From: Flavobacteriaceae bacterium
GTDB taxonomy: Bacteria; Bacteroidota; Bacteroidia; Flavobacteriales; Flavobacteriaceae
Reading direction: 5' to 3'
Assembly: GCA_020347545.1 (NCBI GenBank)
Contig: CP070731.1
Location: 2,100,878-2,109,437 of the forward strand
DNA: 8,560 nucleotides
The notes under the pieces were generated by a model. That model made no database searches, was not told the DNA's origin, and saw only the letters and a program-made list of their open reading frames with translations. Below are positions 6,990-8,560 of the stretch, piece after piece. A program made the position numbers and the translations under genes. The number at the start of each line of letters is the position of its first letter. The first letter of the stretch is position 1.

Positions 6990-7008
6990 TATGACATTTA
7001 TCATAAAA
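6987..7008. promoter_or_regulatory. Candidate Crp/Fnr-family operator (perfect 22-bp palindrome)
   Basis: TTTTATGA (6987-6994) and TCATAAAA (7001-7008) are perfect inverted repeats with a 6-bp centre, CATTTA. Total length (22 bp) and the TGA-N6-TCA core equal those of Crp-family operators; the half-site is TATGA where E. coli CRP prefers TGTGA. It lies 140 bp before the oxidoreductase start and 244 bp before the sulfatase start. That a Crp/Fnr-type regulator binds here is inferred from geometry alone. Confidence 0.4.
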
Positions 7009-7188
7009 TAAAAACGCTAAATTGATTATATAAAAAATTTCATTAGACCGGAGATTTGAATCAATTTATTCATAGTAGAATCTATTTTGAAATCTAATGA
7101 TCTGCTTGGTTTTAACCTTTTCTAAGGAAGGAATTATCGGAATATGTCCTTCAATCAATATATCTTTTATTAAATTAGAGTACTTTTT

Positions 7189-7214
7189 TAGATGATGTTA
7201 CAATTAATCATCTA
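7189..7214. repeat. Inverted repeat just upstream of the sulfatase gene (TAGATGAT-N10-ATCATCTA)
   Basis: Perfect 8-bp arms at 7189-7196 and 7207-7214 flank a 10-nt centre. The repeat ends 37 bp before the sulfatase ATG, a position suited to an operator overlapping the promoter or to a leader hairpin. The arms include GC pairs, so it is less likely to be pure compositional noise than the AT-only dyads nearby. Confidence 0.4.
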
Positions 7215-7251
7215 TCACAAACCAAATTTTAACTTAATTCAATTAGAATCT

Positions 7252-8560
7252 ATGAAATTTAAATCGAATCTCTTTGCCTTGCTATTTTTCTGTCTATGTT
7301 TTGCGAATGGCCTACTGGCTCAGGACCAGATTGTTCATGACGCAGAATTTTACATTTTGAAATCTCAGAATCAGGATCAGTGGAATGCCGAGGATAAGGA
7401 ACTGGAAAAAAAACTCCAAGCTCTTGAGAAAAAACATGGTACCCCTCCGAATATTGTCTACATTTTATGGGATGATCAACAGTTCGGTGCAGTAGGTTTT
7501 CCACATATTCAAAAGGCTTTGGGTTACGCTACCCCAAACATGAATCAACTGGCCGATGAAGGAATCAACTTTACAAGAATGTATTCTGAACCTGCCTGTA
7601 CACCAACCAGAGCGGCATTTCTAACCGGCCGCCACCCAGTCAGAAATGGAATGGGGGTAGTAGGAATGCCTCATGAATTTTCAGGGATGGCAGGTGAAGA
7701 AGTTACAATTGCTGAAGTACTTTCAGAGGCAGGATATGCAACAGCTCACTTCGGAAAAGGCCATTTGGGAGATATAGAAGAAAGTTATCTTCATAATCAA
7801 GGATTTGATGAAGCCCTGTTTACGCCTATGAATCAAATCACATCACTTTATAACCCTCAAGGGAATGCCGCAAATGCCATTCTTGGATTGCACCCCGAAC
7901 AATACCCTGAAGATCCTTATCAACTTGATGATCCGGGATTGGTTCCGAAAGGTTGGGTTCAGATTTTAGATGGAAAAAAAGGGGAGCTGGCAAAAGAATG
8001 GTGTGGTAACAGCAATGAGTGTTACGATAAAATGGAAGCTGAGTCGGAAAAAAGAACCCTGGAATTTATTCGGAAAAACGCACAGGCTAAAAAACCCTTC
8101 TTTGTGGAATATTGGCCTAATTTCTTAAACTTCCTGTTACCTGAGCCTCAAAAATCATCGATTAACGGAGGTAAGGTCCCTAATGCTTACACCCGGCTGG
8201 ATGCTTTTGTGGGTAAGGTAAAAGAAACGCTTCACGAGGAAGGAGTTGCAGAAAACACCTTGTTCTTGATCATGGCGGATAATGGACCAATGGTTCACAA
8301 TCCTCCTCCGGGCTGGGGAATGACCGAAATTCTTTTTTCAGGTGGTAAAGGAGATTTTACCGAGGGAGGAATAAGGGTTCCCGCAATAGCCTATTGGCCC
8401 GGAACCATTAAAGAAGGTCAATTGGTGGGCGATATTGTTCATGTTACAGACCTCTTTACCACTTTCGCAAAAATTGCAGGCGCCGAAAAATACATTCCAA
8501 CCGACCGAATCATTGATGGAATTGACCAGACTTCAGTTCTTTTAAACGGAGATACCTTTG
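7252..8560 (+). CDS. Secreted arylsulfatase (formylglycine-dependent, S1 family), partial
   Basis: 436 residues are visible; the C-terminus is beyond the right edge. A signal peptide (1-23, hydrophobic core LFALLFFCLCFANGLL, cleavage likely after LLA before Q24) directs export. A short charged stretch (about 25-63) precedes the sulfatase fold, which begins PPNIVYILWDDQQFG with metal ligands D74 and D75. The modification motif is CTPTR (116-120): C116 would be converted to formylglycine by a sulfatase-maturing enzyme not encoded here. Other active-site elements seen are FGKGHLG (167-173, W of the usual GKWHLG replaced by G), MADNG (341-345, D343/N344) and GGKGDFTEGGIRVP (364-377, K366). The segment that often reads PHxP is YWPNFLNF (287-294), without His. 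The enzyme should hydrolyse a sulfate ester; its natural substrate cannot be told. No Shine-Dalgarno sequence is evident at the ATG. Confidence 0.92.
   Translation, partial: MKFKSNLFALLFFCLCFANGLLAQDQIVHDAEFYILKSQNQDQWNAEDKELEKKLQALEKKHGTPPNIVYILWDDQQFGAVGFPHIQKALGYATPNMNQLADEGINFTRMYSEPACTPTRAAFLTGRHPVRNGMGVVGMPHEFSGMAGEEVTIAEVLSEAGYATAHFGKGHLGDIEESYLHNQGFDEALFTPMNQITSLYNPQGNAANAILGLHPEQYPEDPYQLDDPGLVPKGWVQILDGKKGELAKEWCGNSNECYDKMEAESEKRTLEFIRKNAQAKKPFFVEYWPNFLNFLLPEPQKSSINGGKVPNAYTRLDAFVGKVKETLHEEGVAENTLFLIMADNGPMVHNPPPGWGMTEILFSGGKGDFTEGGIRVPAIAYWPGTIKEGQLVGDIVHVTDLFTTFAKIAGAEKYIPTDRIIDGIDQTSVLLNGDTF

Larger units (their letters stand above)
6848..7251. other. 404-bp AT-rich divergent intergenic region
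   Basis: This gap separates the oxidoreductase start (minus) from the sulfatase start (plus) and must hold both promoters. I could not place a convincing TTTG/TAnnTTTG promoter for either gene. It is densely packed with inverted repeats: 6925-6954, 6962-6989, 6987-7008, 7189-7214, and a distant pair TCATTAGA (7040-7047) / TCTAATGA (7093-7100). The longest small ORF, 32 codons at 7097-7195 on the plus strand, has no ribosome binding site or recognisable features and I do not call it. No tRNA is seen. Confidence 0.7.

Noticed and set aside
7040..7100. Long-range inverted pair TCATTAGA / TCTAATGA
   Set aside because: The 8-bp arms are 45 bases apart in AT-rich DNA with no extension, so I do not call it a structure.
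7097..7195. 32-codon plus-strand small ORF in the divergent gap
   Set aside because: No ribosome binding site, biased codon pattern or recognisable motif. An ORF this short is expected by chance here.
7259..7504. 81-codon minus-strand ORF at the start of the sulfatase gene
   Set aside because: It is antisense to the signal peptide and first sulfatase motifs, with no recognisable features of its own.

Overview
The window looks like chromosomal DNA from an AT-rich Bacteroidota bacterium, probably free-living and possibly marine. This rests on low GC by eye, start codons that mostly lack a clear Shine-Dalgarno sequence, a roughly 1000-residue AsmA-like envelope protein, and a secreted formylglycine-type sulfatase. 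Phylum is an inference; no rRNA or other marker gene is present. Both ends cut through genes.

Layout. (1) Minus strand, 1-422: N-terminal part of a class II glutamine amidotransferase (YafJ/EgtC type) with catalytic Cys2. (2) A divergent gap holding several short inverted repeats leads to a plus-strand gene (690-1406) for an unrecognised three-helix membrane protein. (3) 1585-4620, plus strand: a large AsmA-family protein. (4) Convergent to it is a two-gene minus-strand unit, read from 6847 down to 4650. It encodes an FAD-dependent geranylgeranyl-reductase-like oxidoreductase fused to a C-terminal cyclic-nucleotide-binding domain, then, after 38 bp, a MerR-family regulator with an eight-cysteine C-terminal region. 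(5) A 404-bp AT-rich divergent gap (6848-7251) contains a perfect 11-bp hairpin, a 22-bp Crp/Fnr-sized perfect palindrome and other dyads. (6) 7252-8560, plus strand: the start of a secreted arylsulfatase, cut by the window edge.

The most unusual content is the oxidoreductase-MerR unit. The enzyme has the FAD GxGxxG motif, two close cysteine pairs (C62/C65 and C123/C128), a degenerate second flavin motif (GGVG where GADG is usual) and a cNMP-binding module. The regulator beside it carries enough cysteines for a metal or Fe-S site. I infer a redox- or metal-linked module with two possible inputs (a nucleotide ligand on the enzyme, a Cys-bound cofactor on the regulator), but ligand, substrate and targets cannot be read from the sequence. 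I see no tRNA, rRNA, CRISPR array, insertion sequence or convincing intrinsic terminator.
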